Shown one piece after another: positions 10,006 through 22,131 of a stretch of DNA of 64,000 bases (position 1 is the first letter of the stretch; each line of letters opens with the position of its first letter). Position numbers and translations under genes: made by a program. Source of the stretch: Enoplolaimus lenunculus (Eukaryota > Nematoda > Enoplea > Enoplida > Thoracostomopsidae); the NCBI GenBank assembly GCA_030248215.1, contig JASANG010000327.1:1-64000 (forward strand), given 5' to 3'. The notes below the pieces were generated by a model. That model was not told the origin of the DNA. It saw only the letters and a list, made by a program, of their open reading frames with translations, and did no database searches.

Positions 10006-10219
10006 AAAAGATGCAATACACGGCAGTTGCAGTCGCTTAAGCGCACCTCGATGTTCTTAGAGTTCAGTGAAACTGTTGCTTTAAGATAAATATTTAATTT
10101 AAAAATGTCAAACCACAAAAAACACTGGTTTAACATAATAAAAAAACTGCGACATACGACCCGCCCTCATGTTTATAATTAGCAAATTCTGTATACGAAC
10201 CAGAACACAAAGCAAATAT

Positions 10220-10404
10220 GGCCCATGTTACTTTAAGGGGCGTCCAGGTTTATGGTGGGTATGTAAAAAAGTAGGTTTAGATTCTAGATTACATTGTTTT
10301 GCTTAGGCATAGGCTTAGGCTTAGGAACTCTTTTTTGCAACGCTTAGGCGTACACTTAGGAATACGCTTAATCTACTGTTACGACCCTTAAAGTTACATT
10401 GGCC
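10220..10404 (-). mobile_element. MITE family K, copy 3 (hAT-like)
   Basis: Ends GGCCCATGTTACTTTAAG and CTTAAAGTTACATTGGCC. A perfect 8-bp target duplication, GCAAATAT (10212-10219, 10405-10412), flanks it. The core has TTAGGC-like repeats. Confidence 0.9.
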
Positions 10405-10845
10405 GCAAATATTATGATAAAATGCCCCTATCATATAAATATTACAAAAGTTGCGTTTGGCTTATCGTTCGCTTCACACTCGCTACGTTTTTAAACCTTC
10501 ATTTATTTCGTGTCCGTGTTTGTTCCACGCAGTTTTGGATCAGCTGCTACGTCCTTGCGTCTAGGGTTCCGCAACAAAAACTTTCGGCCAATTTTCAACG
10601 GGTCATATAGTTAATTTTTAAAATGCTAACTCTCAAATTGTTTTATAAGCTTAATAATCAGCGCATACTAATCCAAGATTAGTAGCAGATTTACTTTTAC
10701 AACAGTACACGAGACCAAAGCAGTTTTAGTACCTAAACATATTGCGACATAAAACGGAAACTGTGTCTTTCACCTGCTAAAGCTATCTATGAAGCTTGTA
10801 TTTTGCTTCTTTCTCTCTGTCTGTAGTTGTTTTTGCCTTTGCCAT
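10405..10845. other. No gene recognised
   Basis: AT-rich sequence after the K copy. Nothing assignable was seen. Confidence 0.5.
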
Positions 10846-11006
10846 GGGCCCGTAGCCAGATAGCGACCAGGGGGCTCAGCTCCCTGGAAGAATTTTACCC
10901 ACGCGTCGAAAATTTTCAATCTAGTTCTGCTAAGGCATCGATAACCCTTTGATGCCCCTCCTGAAAATTTTTTAGCTCCCCTAACCAGGTGAGCTGACTA
11001 CAGGCC
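10846..11006 (+). mobile_element. MITE family A, copy 4
   Basis: Ends GGGCCCGTAGCCAG and GAGCTGACTACAGGCC. The core has GATGCCCCTCCTGAAAATTT. Near-matching TTTGCCA flanks hint at an 8-bp target duplication but are slightly offset. Confidence 0.85.
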
Positions 11007-12248
11007 TTTTTTGCCACTCACAGTGCTTATGTCAACATTTTAAGGGCCACATATGAATTTTGGTTCGCGTGCCGCCTGTATTTAGGCTTTAGTCTTTACC
11101 TCAAAGTCACCAATATTGTGATGCCTTTAAAGACATGTGATGATAACGTGACCAGTAAAGTATGACCGGAAACATACAGCCACAGACGTGGGGCGCTACC
11201 CCTAGAGACTACGCTTGCTCTCAGCGAGCTCAATAAGCAAAATTAGCTTCCCCCGTCAAATTAGCTTACCTCCAACTGAAATTTCAGTCTATCTAGGTTC
11301 CAGCATTTAGCCAACCTCACGTGTAGCAATTCGGCAGTATTTTTGGCGCAAGATTTGTTGTTGGCCAAAAACGAAAGAACCCAAGTTAAAGTGAGCCGTT
11401 TTGAAAAGTTCAATATTTTGTCATAACCTAATAGACTTAGTATTAAGCTTATAGCGGTAGCCTCCTTCATCATTGTAAGTTCCAAGATGTTAACCTATCG
11501 TTAGTATCAGTCATTAAAGACTTTGGCGTACATTTTTCACATGATATAAAATGTTCAATTAAAGTTCAATAAATAGCATCAATGGCTTACCGCATCATAA
11601 ATTAGATGTAGGCTGAACATTTTAAACCATGAGTTGAATGCATTATTAAATGTTTATAAATCATACATCCAACTAGTAACTGAGTACTTATGTTTTAGCT
11701 ATGGAATCGTCATTGACAATTTGATATTAGTGAAATTGAAAAAATTCATAGCCTGTTTACACGGCGTTTACAAGGTTCTTCATCTTAAGATTATTAATGC
11801 CGTTATATATCGGTTAAATTTAGAATCCTTACAACTAAAGATGAAAATAAGTTTGACTTAGATTTGGTCCATAAAATTATCACAAAAGCATGGTAATATT
11901 GGTTTGAAATTGTTTTTAGCAGTTTGTATCGCAAGCTGGTACTAGAAATAATTACCTTAAAAATAATGTTACTGTGATTAATCAGTGATATTCTCTACGA
12001 GAAGCGATCGTTTTCGCAGTTTTCCTTACTGTTTTTAAAACGAAGCCATAAGTTATGGTAAAATCTGAACGTTTCAAAAAAAACTAAAAACCTGTACAAA
12101 ATATCGTTAGCCCCAAAAAATGATCTGGGTGAAAACTGAAAACCATCATTAATATACTGCCGAAGAGAACTTTGACATCTTAAGCTGTAAAATTTAACTC
12201 ATCTAAATAAATGGCCCAACCACCCTCTGGCCACGGCTCCGGCACATG

Positions 12249-12249
<1 letters not shown>
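11007..12249. other. No gene recognised
   Basis: AT-rich sequence with a TTAGGCTTTAGTC scrap near 11085. Open frames at 11261-11485 (-) and 11634-11861 (+) have low-complexity, unrecognisable products. Confidence 0.5.
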
Positions 12250-12307
<58 letters not shown>

Positions 12308-12390
12308 TATATAGATGTAGATATATATAGATATATATAGATGTAGATATATATAGATATATATATGTATATATATATGTTTATATATAA
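12250..12390. repeat. (TA)n / TAGATATA microsatellite
   Basis: A pure TA run of about 55 bp followed by GATATATATAGATGTA-type units. Confidence 0.95.
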
Positions 12391-12719
12391 TGTACTAAAC
12401 ATCTGCTTAATTCTAATATATACCAATATTTGCATTATTATACATTATTCTCAGTATAATATGCATAATTTCTAAAAAAACAAAGCAATTTTCCAAATTA
12501 ACCATGACTTAAGTCAACCAAAGCCTAAAACAATTTCGGTCATAGAACGAATTAGGCAACGAGGCAAAAACTAAATCATTCTAAATGGGCCCAACAATTT
12601 TAGCCATGCATGCATATATCATGACCAGCAGCCTATAAGATTTTCTAGGCTCTTGTACACTTTCATTCTTTATATGCTTAGATATAGGTTTAGGAAAAGT
12701 TATACCTAAGTTTACTTGT

Positions 12720-12831
12720 CAGGTGCGGATCCAGGGGAGTGGGCTGAGCGCACCAGCACCAAAAAAATTTTCTGTGATAAAATGGTAACGTCCCTCCCTA
12801 CCTTACAGATTTTTACTTCTGACGTACAAAA
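12720..12831 (+). mobile_element. MITE family B, copy 1 (partial)
   Basis: Left end CAGGTGCGGATCCAG. The interior GTGATAAAATGGTAACGTCC matches the copy at 17981. The right end is missing. Confidence 0.55.
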
Positions 12832-14504
12832 ATAAGTGTTTGGCTGCTAACTCGCTTCGCTCGCAAATTTCCTCTGCAATATATGCTGTGTGCGTCCGGA
12901 CGGAATTTTCTACATTCGCTCAAAGCCTGTTGCCTTAGCATAAGCCTAGCATTGATTTTCAGTGTCGGGAGAAAAGTGTACAAGAGCTGATTAGTAAAAT
13001 GGTAGCATATTGCTAAAATCTGAACTATGTATATATTGAAATAACATTAAAAGCGAGCTTAACATGGTAAAGGGGTGAAAAAATTCAACACCAGTCTTTT
13101 TACGGTGAATGGAAATTATGTGGTAAATGTGTAAGTAAAACCATAGACTAAGCATGTCAAAAAAATCAAAATTCCTCGAAACAGAAGCTAAGCGTATATA
13201 TTTATAGAGACAATGTGTGCTATAGAATAATAAATTTGTGACTCAACTAACAAACCTGAAAACATGTGAGCCTCAAGAATCTCGGGTTGGGAAAAGCAAA
13301 TGGGGGCTTTGAGCAAACCATGAAAGTAGGAACCGATTAAGGTATATTGTTTACTCATATATACTTACCTGTTTAAAAATCGTTTAAGACAAGGGACACA
13401 GCAGCTGTAGCCCTGGTGCATACCTGCCGGCTCCATTACCTAAAAGCCAAACCGCTGCTATTTAGCTAAGTAAATAAACATCGTTGTATTATGTGCTATT
13501 TTACCTAGGAATCTCTAAAGCCGAGAAAACTGGCTTGAAGCTGTCTCATAGTAAAACCCAACAACAGGGTACCTTATATAGCGCGGTATGTTGAGAATAG
13601 AGCTTTTCCGTCAACATGGAAAAATATATGTACAGCTTGTTATATGGATGTATACGTTTTGCATCGGGGGTCGTATACAAGGAAGGATGTGGGGGATATA
13701 TACCCAACCGAATTTCAGGATCCATTTGCAAACGGCAGTTTTACAAGCAGCAAAACAGCCTGCAAAGGAGTTAAATTTATTTGTCGTACGCTCGTTATGG
13801 CCCCTATTTGTTTTGTTTTCATTAATATACTTTTTTACAATAAAGAATTTTAAAAATTAAACGAAATTTTAAAAATTAAACGAAATTAAAAAAATTAAAC
13901 AAATTTTTGCAACGTTCTTATACATTCCGGTCCGCGGATTTCGAAATTTACAGGACTGGGACAATTTTTAGAATTAAGCTTGACAGGGAAACTGTACACG
14001 AGCACTTTGTCGTCTAAACATTAATTATAACTTAAAAGGATCTTAAGTAATCGTGCGGCAATCACCAATTGTCTACTTAGAAAACAATATTGTTTCGTAA
14101 ACGCGAATCAAATTGTTGCTAGAACTTTGTCCATCATGGGACCGAAATCTCGAAATTATTATTTATTTCTGCTAGGTAACAAATCCGCCTTACGGTAACC
14201 ATCAGTAACGATTTGCCAATTTTGTCTTAAGACCCAATATTTTAGTCGTTTTTCGGTGCCAGCTCCAACGAAATTCTTGGGTACGCCACTGTTTGCTAAT
14301 GACTAATTAGGTATGCGTTAGCATGTAACAGACAAAACTATTCATATCGTACTAAACACTACTACTGGCTAGCTTTATAATCGTGCCAGCTGGTTTCAGA
14401 TCAAACCAGGAAGTTGTGGTTGCGGTACGATACCGCCGCCAGAGACGTATACAATGGGTTATCCTCTGAAATACTCGGAAATGTACAATATACTGTAAAG
14501 GTCA
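12832..14504. other. No gene; short AT tandem
   Basis: A three-unit AAAAATTAAACGAAATT tandem lies at ~13845-13905. A decayed repeat (CCCAATATTTTAGTCG to TACGCCACTG) lies at 14222-14292. The two overlapping plus frames near 13588-13860 look like chance. Confidence 0.45.
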
Positions 14505-14592
14505 AAAAAATTTTCTCACTCGCTACGCTTGGTCGAAAGAACTTGTAGGCAAAATGGTAGCCAGCCGAAATAAAATTCTGGTTACGCCCCTG
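14505..14592 (+). repeat. Repeat family J, copy 1
   Basis: GTCAAAAAAATTTTCTCACT then CGCTACGC and, ~60 bp on, AATAAAATTCTGGTTACGCC. Similar pieces occur at 18300, 31760 and 54958. Probably one decayed transposon family. Confidence 0.5.
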
Positions 14593-15011
14593 TGAGCGTC
14601 ATGACAAAAACCAACCAATTTGCGAGTTTTTTGCATATCATGCAAACTTGGCTTATATTTTAGACTTCATTTTTATAAAATGAAGCTAAAACACATAAAT
14701 TTGACCACTCAAATTTTTAACTTACACAAAAACAGTTATAGTATATTTAGCAAGGAATCAAAAAGAAGAGGTCTACATACGACACTGGCTGAAAATCAAG
14801 TTCCGGTTCCGGCTCAGGCCGAATATTTACCGGAGGATTTGGCATTGTGGGCAGTGAAATTTTACTTATGTTTATAAAGTCTTGTTGATCATCAGCGAGT
14901 TGATTTATAAGTTTGAGCGCGATTATAAAAACGTCATTCGCCAAGAGTTTGGTTTGAAGCAAAATTTTTGCTATTAACCCTTTCTCACATGAATATTTTC
15001 TATTTCCCCCG

Positions 15012-15090
15012 AGACCTACTTTTATGCTAGGATTCGAACACCAGTGACTGGAGTGTGAGGCGTATACCATCACCACTCAGCTATAGGAGC
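15012..15090 (-). ncRNA. tRNA-derived sequence (SINE head or tRNA pseudogene)
   Basis: On the minus strand an A-box-like TAGCTGAGTGGTGATGG is followed ~35 bp later by a B-box-like GGTGTTCGAATCCTAGC. The T stem does not pair properly, so a working tRNA is unlikely. A tRNA-derived SINE is the main alternative; no A-rich tail was seen. Confidence 0.5.
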
Positions 15091-16391
15091 TTGACGCTCG
15101 AGCCCGAGGGCTCTCACGTCTGGTGGTGATTTAGTACTATGCATACGTGTTGCAATTGTTAAACAAGGTGCGATAAATACTATTTAACATATATACACTG
15201 CGCTGAGTTGCTTACAGGCACCTCAATGTGAGAAGGGGTTAAAATTAGCAAATTATTACGTAATTTTGTTTCTCTCCACGGCTGCATTTCTGGCAAAATT
15301 TTTTGACCGGTTCTGGTTTTCTGGCATCCAGTTGCGCTGTGGTATTTTGAGTTACAACTACAAACAAAAACGTGGCGCTTTACTCAAATCTAACCACGGC
15401 AAATGTGGTTTTTTAGCTTACTGGGCATTAAATGAGCGTATTAAAAGAAACTAACACCTTCCGACACCAACACGGTACAGTCGGGTCGTAATTACACGGG
15501 GGTACTACCCTCAACAGACCACTATCCGCCCATTGGCCAAAATTTGTACGCAGCATCAATAATGTTTAAATAACTTCTTTATCCCATACACACAATAATC
15601 TAGCTACTCCATCTATTGACTGGTTGCGCGGCTAAGCTCAGGATCACACCTAAGGACTGCGAAACGGCGAAATAATTTATACAAAATACGACTTCAGTGC
15701 GTAACAAAAAGAAAATACTGAACGGTCTTATTTTACTCAAGTTTAACCTATATATTTACAGCTGAAAAAAATGTATATATTGAAATATCTGAAAATTTAT
15801 TGTGGTTGAGCACCAACAGAATTTTGAGTTGGAAGAAGAGTAAGGAACAGTGGGTCTCGAGTTCAGTTGAAAAAAATGTTTAAATGGCCCACCCAAAAAA
15901 ACTAGTAATGCAAGGTTCAACATCGAACTCAAATCTATTTTCATTTCAAGGGGGGTGCACCTAGTGCTGCGCCCCTTGTGCATCACTGCCGGCGCCGGTG
16001 CGTGGTTATACTGAATTATACAAATTTGAAAATGGTAAATGAAATGGCGGCCAATTGAGTGACAAAAATGCACAAAATGTAGAAATAGTTTACTACGATT
16101 TATATTGCAACACGAACAACTCGGTGTATTAATGTGTGTATTAACCCGAGCGAAAGTTTTGAATTATTTTTTCTAAAAAAATTACATAGCTAGCACGCTT
16201 ACGTTTGTATTGAAATGTGAAAAAGTTCGTATTAGAGCATAATATTGCTTTCATCGAAATCAAATGTACGAAAAACTGAGTTTAACTTTAACCGACTGTG
16301 AGCATGTGAGACATGCGTGTCCTGTTATGTGCATGTCTGTATAGGTTGGAACTGAGGGGCATCAGACCTTTCTACCAAGCAGCTGGAAAAG
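15091..16391. other. No gene recognised
   Basis: AT-rich sequence. The frames at 15266-15454 (+) and 15756-16073 (-) have no recognisable domains. Confidence 0.5.
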
Positions 16392-16468
16392 CGGGCCTCC
16401 GGAACGGGAATCGAACTCTCAGGCTACGGATCCTTAAGCGAACACTCGACCACTGCGCCACGCAGCCC
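16392..16468 (-). ncRNA. tRNA-like sequence (pseudogene or SINE head)
   Basis: A 77-nt segment on the minus strand. Its first seven bases GGGCTGC pair with its end at six of seven positions, including one wobble. The A box (TGGCGCAGTGGTCGAGTG) and B box (AGTTCGATTCCC) are well formed. The anticodon stem does not form: the loop would be CUUAAGG, but its flanks do not pair. It is therefore more likely a tRNA pseudogene or SINE head than a working tRNA. Confidence 0.6.
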
Positions 16469-16881
16469 ACGTCTCCAAGTGCATTTTTCGTCGACTATAT
16501 GTCGACCGTACGCTGCCAGCTACCATACATGCAGTGCATGCGCAATATTGCATGTGCACATAACGGATAAGCATACACATGCTTACATCGACTAGGGCTT
16601 ATTAAATAAAGTTCGTCTCTATGGTGATTTCAAGTGCTCGTGATCCGAAATATTCAATGAAGCAAACGAGAATTTTGATAATAAATTTACAAAAAGCAGT
16701 CAAGTCTTCAGCTCGGGTGCATTCAGTGAATAAAAATACAACCTTATCAGTTCAAATTTAAATATTTCGTTAAAATATATTTATGACAGATAATATTATC
16801 GTCTCAAGTAATTGAAACTTAAACGATTTATAGTTCAACGACGAATTATTGACATATATTTAGTAAAATAGATGTTATACT

Positions 16882-17041
16882 GGGCCTGTAGCCAGAGGGT
16901 GCCAGGCTGGCTCAGCCCTGTTATGAAAAAATTTTGGCCCCTCAAAAAACTTTCAACCTTGCTTGTAAGTCATCGAAATCCCTTGTATGCGCCTTCTGAA
17001 AAATCTTTAGCCCCCTTGCAAAATGAGTTCGCTACGGGCTT
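16882..17041 (+). mobile_element. MITE family A, copy 5
   Basis: Ends GGGCCTGTAGCCAG and GTTCGCTACGGGCT. The core has TTTCAACCTTGCTTGTAAGT. Flanks GTTATAC and GTTATGC suggest an old ~8-bp target duplication. Confidence 0.85.
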
Positions 17042-17980
17042 GAGTTATGCCGGTCAATTCCTGATAGTGTTTTGATCAATTACAGCTTGTCCTTTGACTG
17101 AGGAGTACATCAAAGTTATATTTGGGCGGAGGACTTGATATATTAATACGATCAAACTTGAATTGATACAAATATGTCAGAGGTGAACTCAGAAATTTTT
17201 GACCAGCGCGTTAAATGTAACAGCGAAAACGCTCACAAGCGCATTGCGATCGAGAAAACCAGACGCAATGTCAGTGCTCTAAATCTTAACACAAAACTGC
17301 GGTTTGGTGCCTGTTTGAGGAAATTGACGACGTCTGGATGACCGTACCTTGGATATACGCCAGTGAAATATTTGATTGAGTAATATGTTCATTTTATGCT
17401 AGCAAATTAAATTTCGTTGGTTTAAAACAAGACAAAATCTTAGCGGCTGAAAGTATTGTCTTCAACCCGAGCTCCTGTTTTACCCCCATTGGGACACCAA
17501 TGTACGGTTGAGCCGTTGAAAGTGTGATTAAACAACATTTTGAATCTGTTACTCACACGACATGGCCAGCGCCATATGATTACACAAACCTGTTTAAATC
17601 CAACATATCTGAAAACGATATCTTCACGATAAAACCCCGTCGGATTATTGTACAGCACCCTCACACCTTTGATTAAGGCTTAGGCTTAGGCATAAAGTTT
17701 AGGCTCATGTTTAAGCCATTTCCGAAAAATGAGCCTAAGCCTATAAGCCTGTGCCGGTGAAAGTGAACAAAAACCAATCGTGGACGATCAACTGCTGACT
17801 CATACAGAACCAACAAACATACTGAGGTTCAGAGAGAGCCGAATAAGCGTAAAAATACTTATGCTACATATTAAACAACAAAATAAAATAACCGATGCGA
17901 AAAAAAACACGAGTACAGTCATAGTTGACAGAGTAAATATATAACACAGTACACCAGTGAATATCCTCACTTTCTATAAC
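17042..17980. other. No gene; TTAGGC cluster
   Basis: A GGCTTAGGCTTAGGC / GCCTAAGCC inverted cluster lies at ~17675-17755. The rest is unassigned. Confidence 0.5.
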
Positions 17981-18182
17981 CACTAGCGGATCCAGAAGTG
18001 GACGGGGGAGCGTACGCCCCCAGTCAGAAATGATTTGGTGATAAAACGGTAAGGTTCCTACCACATAAATTCCCCCCAGAAAATTTTTTGACGATAAAAT
18101 GATAAGGTCCTTAGCTTACAATTTTTGCGTTTCATAACATTTGTCAGCCGTCCACCGTCAGAAATTTTTGGATCCACCTCTG
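17981..18182 (+). mobile_element. MITE family B, copy 2 (hAT-like)
   Basis: Ends CACTAGCGGATCCAG and TTTTTGGATCCACCTCTG. Flanks TCTATAAC (17973-17980) and TCCATAAC (18183-18190) are an 8-bp duplication with one mismatch. Confidence 0.85.
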
Positions 18183-18299
18183 TCCATAACATAAAAGTGC
18201 ATCCGAGACACATCTAACAGGGGATATATATTCCATCCCGAAATTTCTGAAGAAACAAGGCAAAATGTTGTAGTTTTACACGCTTCGGAATAAACCCAA

Positions 18300-18382
18300 T
18301 GGAACTTAAGGGTCAAAAACAATTTTCACGCTCGTTAAACGCGGGTATTCATTCTTCATAAATAAAATTCTGGCTGCGACCT
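18300..18382 (+). repeat. Repeat family J, copy 2
   Basis: GTCAAAAACAATTTTCACGC then AATAAAATTCTGGCTGCGAC. Confidence 0.45.
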
Positions 18383-18691
18383 GATACATAAAATTTATTA
18401 TACCTACATTATGATGTTATTTGCGTATGTATATGTATATATGTGTATATTGAGAGAATGACTATTACAGTTTATAAATATTTCCTTACTATTATTGAAT
18501 CATCGGCGAGACTAAAATTGTACTGCCGATGTATTCAATATTTATACTGACATGTGTACAATTTGTGTAATATTTGAACAACGATGCTAAAATTGGAATA
18601 TAAAAACACACATTTCAATTCAACAAAATAAAACTATTGCAAATTACGTTTTGAATAGTGAAACTATTGATGCAACGAAACAGCGTTGGGA

Positions 18692-18795
18692 TCTTTTCCG
18701 TTTCTCAGCCGGAGTTTGCTGCAAAAATGGTTAGATTTTAACAATTTTTTGCATATTTGAGCATTTCATGTGACCCATTCAATCGATCCATATCC
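18692..18795 (+). mobile_element. Family I end fragment
   Basis: CTTTTCCGTTTCTCAGCCGG, then CAAAAATGGTTAGATTTTAA and TTTGCATATTTGAGCATTTC. This matches the inverted end of the intact copy at 46499-46844. Confidence 0.65.
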
Positions 18796-18859
18796 AGGAC
18801 GATGAAACCTGAGATGATAAATCCCAAATTTAGAACTTGACCAATTTGCCCAAGCCAGA

Positions 18860-19040
18860 ATTGCTTCATTCGGTTAGGGTGGGGGGCTACCCGGCAAATG
18901 GGAGATACGGGGACAACTGCTCCGGCCCTGCCCACACACTAATCGTTGGTGCTTTTGTATCCTGATTCGACATTGCTTTGGTGGGGGCCCCCGCAAATGA
19001 GACATATGGGGAGTGGAGCCGTTGGTGCATTAGTGGTATA
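18860..19040 (+). repeat. Diverged two-unit tandem, ~110 bp
   Basis: The blocks GGGGGCTACCCGGCAAATGG / GGGGGCCCCCGCAAATGAG and the matching CGTTGGTGC segments follow each other twice. Confidence 0.45.
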
Positions 19041-19550
19041 TGAACCAAAAGTCAGCTTCTCACGCGTTGTAGTGTGTAGTGACTGTTTTTGAACGATTAA
19101 CGCACTATTAAGTACATGCGTGCCCCCCGAAACGAAAATCCTGGCAACGCTCATGTTTTGCCTTGAATTTTTTGCAAAAGACATTTTTTAAACGTTCTAA
19201 AATTGTCGCTGCTTGCTCTTGTATAGTGCAAAACGTTTTGGCGGTAAAGTCTGCGGATATATTCACATTAAAGTCTACAGCTTAAATATCTTTAGTAATC
19301 AGTAAGATTTAGGGGTTATCACCGCACCATCACAGTTTGTGATTAAATATTAAATATTTCAATAAAATTAATATTATATTTAGCACTGCCATACAGGCGC
19401 TTCGATTTTGTAAAATATGCGTTAGAATATAACAACAAAAAGATAAAATTTTCAAAGACCATAAACTGCATACGATCGTCTCCCCACGGTGTGGCGTCCG
19501 CAATAACATTTAATCTGCATTTACACCAATTAAACGCTACGTATTGTCCA
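19041..19550. other. No gene recognised
   Basis: AT-rich. A family J scrap (ATCCTGGCAACGCTC) lies near 19137. Confidence 0.45.
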
Positions 19551-19711
19551 GATCCGTAATCCGCTCACCCTGCTAGGTGGACAAACCATTTCTCAGGAGA
19601 TGCATACATGAGTTTTCGATGACTTATACAAGCAAGATAGTAATCTAAGGTTGGCCAAAGTTCTTCCATAAGGAGCTGAGCGCATCTGGGCCCCCACTTT
19701 TGGTACGGGTC
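19551..19711 (-). mobile_element. MITE family A, copy 6 (decayed)
   Basis: Ends CCGTAATCCGCTCACC and TTTGGTACGGGTC. The core has GAGTTTTCGATGACTTATAC. Confidence 0.65.
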
Positions 19712-19984
19712 AGATATTTTCCAGCCAATTTGGGGGGTGGCACTGGCAAAAATTAGGGTACCACTTCTATACTTTTCTTAACTGTAACCCGTTGACAAAA
19801 CCAAAAATAAACCAGAACGCAGGGTATGACCAAATGTACAGCATCTAAACTGTATAAAGTTACCTAAACTTAAACTAGGTAACGGAAACTTCAATTGAAA
19901 GGACGTTTCAAACAACGCTAGTCGTCTGGTTGACCACACTACAACTGGAGGTCTGCGCCGCCCAGCTCAAAACCATCGGATTAC

Positions 19985-20195
19985 GGCCAATGTAAAGAAC
20001 AGGGGCCGAACTGTATTATAAGCATATTCCTAAGCCTAAGCCTAAGCCCAAGCCTAAGCGTAGAATGAGCATATCCCTAAGCCTACGCCTAAGGCTAAGC
20101 CTAACCTAAACCAAGCAAAAAAATTGTCTAAAGCTTAAGATTACTGTTTTCTAGTCGCACAGAAAAACGTTCCGCCCCTGATCTTTACATGGGCC
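19985..20195 (+). mobile_element. MITE family G, copy 2 (hAT-like)
   Basis: Ends GGCCAATGTAAAGAAC and GATCTTTACATGGGCC. The core has CCTAAGCC tandems. GGATTAC is repeated on both flanks (7-8-bp duplication). Confidence 0.9.
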
Positions 20196-20741
20196 GGATT
20201 ACTGACCTTTGGCTCAAGTGGCCAGTGTACAAGCAGCTGAGATGGAGGGGGCCGGCTCGTCCCGTATCTGAAGTAATGGCCGAAGTGATGAAAATATTAA
20301 AGTGAAAACCTTAAAATCAGTTAATATTGAATTTGGCTTGTTGGTCGCGTCGTTCGCACTGTTTCTTTCATACCATTATGTACTGCACACTAGCGTATGT
20401 TTACCTCCTCGCTTTTTGAATCAGCTGCTGCACCCCTGCCCGTGGCGTTCAGCAACGGTTGCACGCTGGCTTTGGCGGATAAATTGAATCAAAGTTTAGC
20501 CTCGTTTTAGCTATTTTACTAACTCTAGATTTCAAATTAATAAACACGCAGATCATTAGTTAGGTCCAAACTAGTGTATACCATGCGTGCAGAGAAAGCT
20601 CGAACACAAAGCATTGTTAATAGCATTAGAGTGGACTGTGTCCACTAGTTTAAACAATAAGTAAGGAACGAAACTAAATTATAGGTGGCAACGACAGCAG
20701 TATTAGCGTGTGCCAACAGATTAAATGCTAGCTCCATATTA
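20196..20741. other. No gene recognised
   Basis: Unassigned sequence between two MITEs. Confidence 0.45.
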
Positions 20742-20909
20742 GGCCCGTAGCCAGTTCACATTGTTAGGGTTTCTAAACATTTTTCAGGAGGGGCATACAA
20801 GTGGTTTCGATGAGTTTACAAGTAAGGTAGAAAATCTGCTATTGGCGAAGCAAAATTCTTCCGGTGGGTGGGCTGAGGTCGCCCTGGCTACCCTCTTGCT
20901 ACGAGCCCG
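20742..20909 (-). mobile_element. MITE family A, copy 7
   Basis: Ends GGCCCGTAGCCAGTTCAC and CTTGCTACGAGCCCG. The core has TTTTTCAGGAGGGGCATACA. Confidence 0.85.
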
Positions 20910-21342
20910 TTCCATGTACGAAAACTCATAACCATACATCGTTCAAGGCACTACGGCTCTTAAATAGGACATGATGTCAATAATTAAACAGAGTCACAAA
21001 TGTCTGTTTACCTCGGAAATTTCATTCCCATTAAGCAACGGAATTCCACATCACTGAACTGAAGTACTATCTTTGCCATAAACTGACGGTACAGACACTG
21101 GTGGAACCAGGAGGGGTACCTATACAATGCCCCCCCAACAGGGTTCGGGTACCTATGCGGATTGATACAAAATCAAAATTTTGTTCTAAGAAATTCAGGT
21201 GTTAAAATTTGCCGTAGGGCTGACTGCGTATAGCATGCCACCTAACAATTATGCATACTATACTATATCTACGATGACAAACCTTCAAAATTAAATGAAA
21301 CGGAATGCCTTCAAACTGTGTGTAGCATGGGGTAAGCATCCA

Positions 21343-21498
21343 GACGGAGGCCAGGGTAGATCACCATCCCCATGGAAGAATATTGGCCCACCCTAGAAAA
21401 TGTTCAACCTTGTTTGAAAGTCACCGCAAACACTTGCATGCCCTTCCAGATAAATTTTAGCTTTTCCCCCTAGCAAGATGAGCTGGGCTACGGGTCTG
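21343..21498 (+). mobile_element. MITE family A, copy 8
   Basis: Left end eroded; right end GAGCTGGGCTACGGGTCTG. The core has ATGTTCAACCTTGTTTGAAA. Confidence 0.7.
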
Positions 21499-21695
21499 AG
21501 AACATGACGGAACCACTGAGCGAACTGGAAATGTCTATAGAAATGGTAGCTTGTGGTTTTCAATTTTAAGCTGGCAGGAAATTGTTTAATTATAGACACC
21601 TGTAAACGCAAGAAACAACCTTGGGTTGGTCCATTAACAGGGATTAAAATCAAAAAATTTGTTAAGATTTACGACTAAAATTATCTTTGGGGTTC

Positions 21696-21861
21696 GGGGC
21701 CGTAGTCAAGAAGGGTCGGGGGGGAGGCTCAGGCCACCCCCCCCTGGAAAGTTTTTAACCCCCTGGAAGATTTTCAACCTTGCTTGTAAGTCATTGAAAA
21801 CCTTTAAATCTCCTCCTGAAAGTTTTTTAGCCCCCCTTGTTAGGTGAGCTGGCTACGGGCC
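21696..21861 (+). mobile_element. MITE family A, copy 9
   Basis: Ends GGGGCCGTAGTCAAG and GAGCTGGCTACGGGCC. The core has TTCAACCTTGCTTGTAAGTC. Confidence 0.85.
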
Positions 21862-22131
21862 TGTCGGCTTCTCGGTTGTTCAACAGCACGCGACCTCACT
21901 TGTATATATCGTGTTGCGCCCGTCAAGAATTTTGAATCGGCCACTTGAAAACAAGGACGTCCGACAGGGGAACAGGAGGGCCGGACTCCGTTCGCTTTAG
22001 TCCCAATTCTTCTTTGGCAACTAGAAGCACTGCCTTTTCGAATATCTTTAGCGATATGCAGGTTCTATTTTAAGAGCCTAAATTTTAGTCCGATTTTGTC
22101 TGCCCCTCAAAGTGGGCCGATAGAAAAACAT

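Noticed and set aside
12250-12435. Ile/Tyr repeat frame
   Set aside because: Translation of the TA microsatellite.
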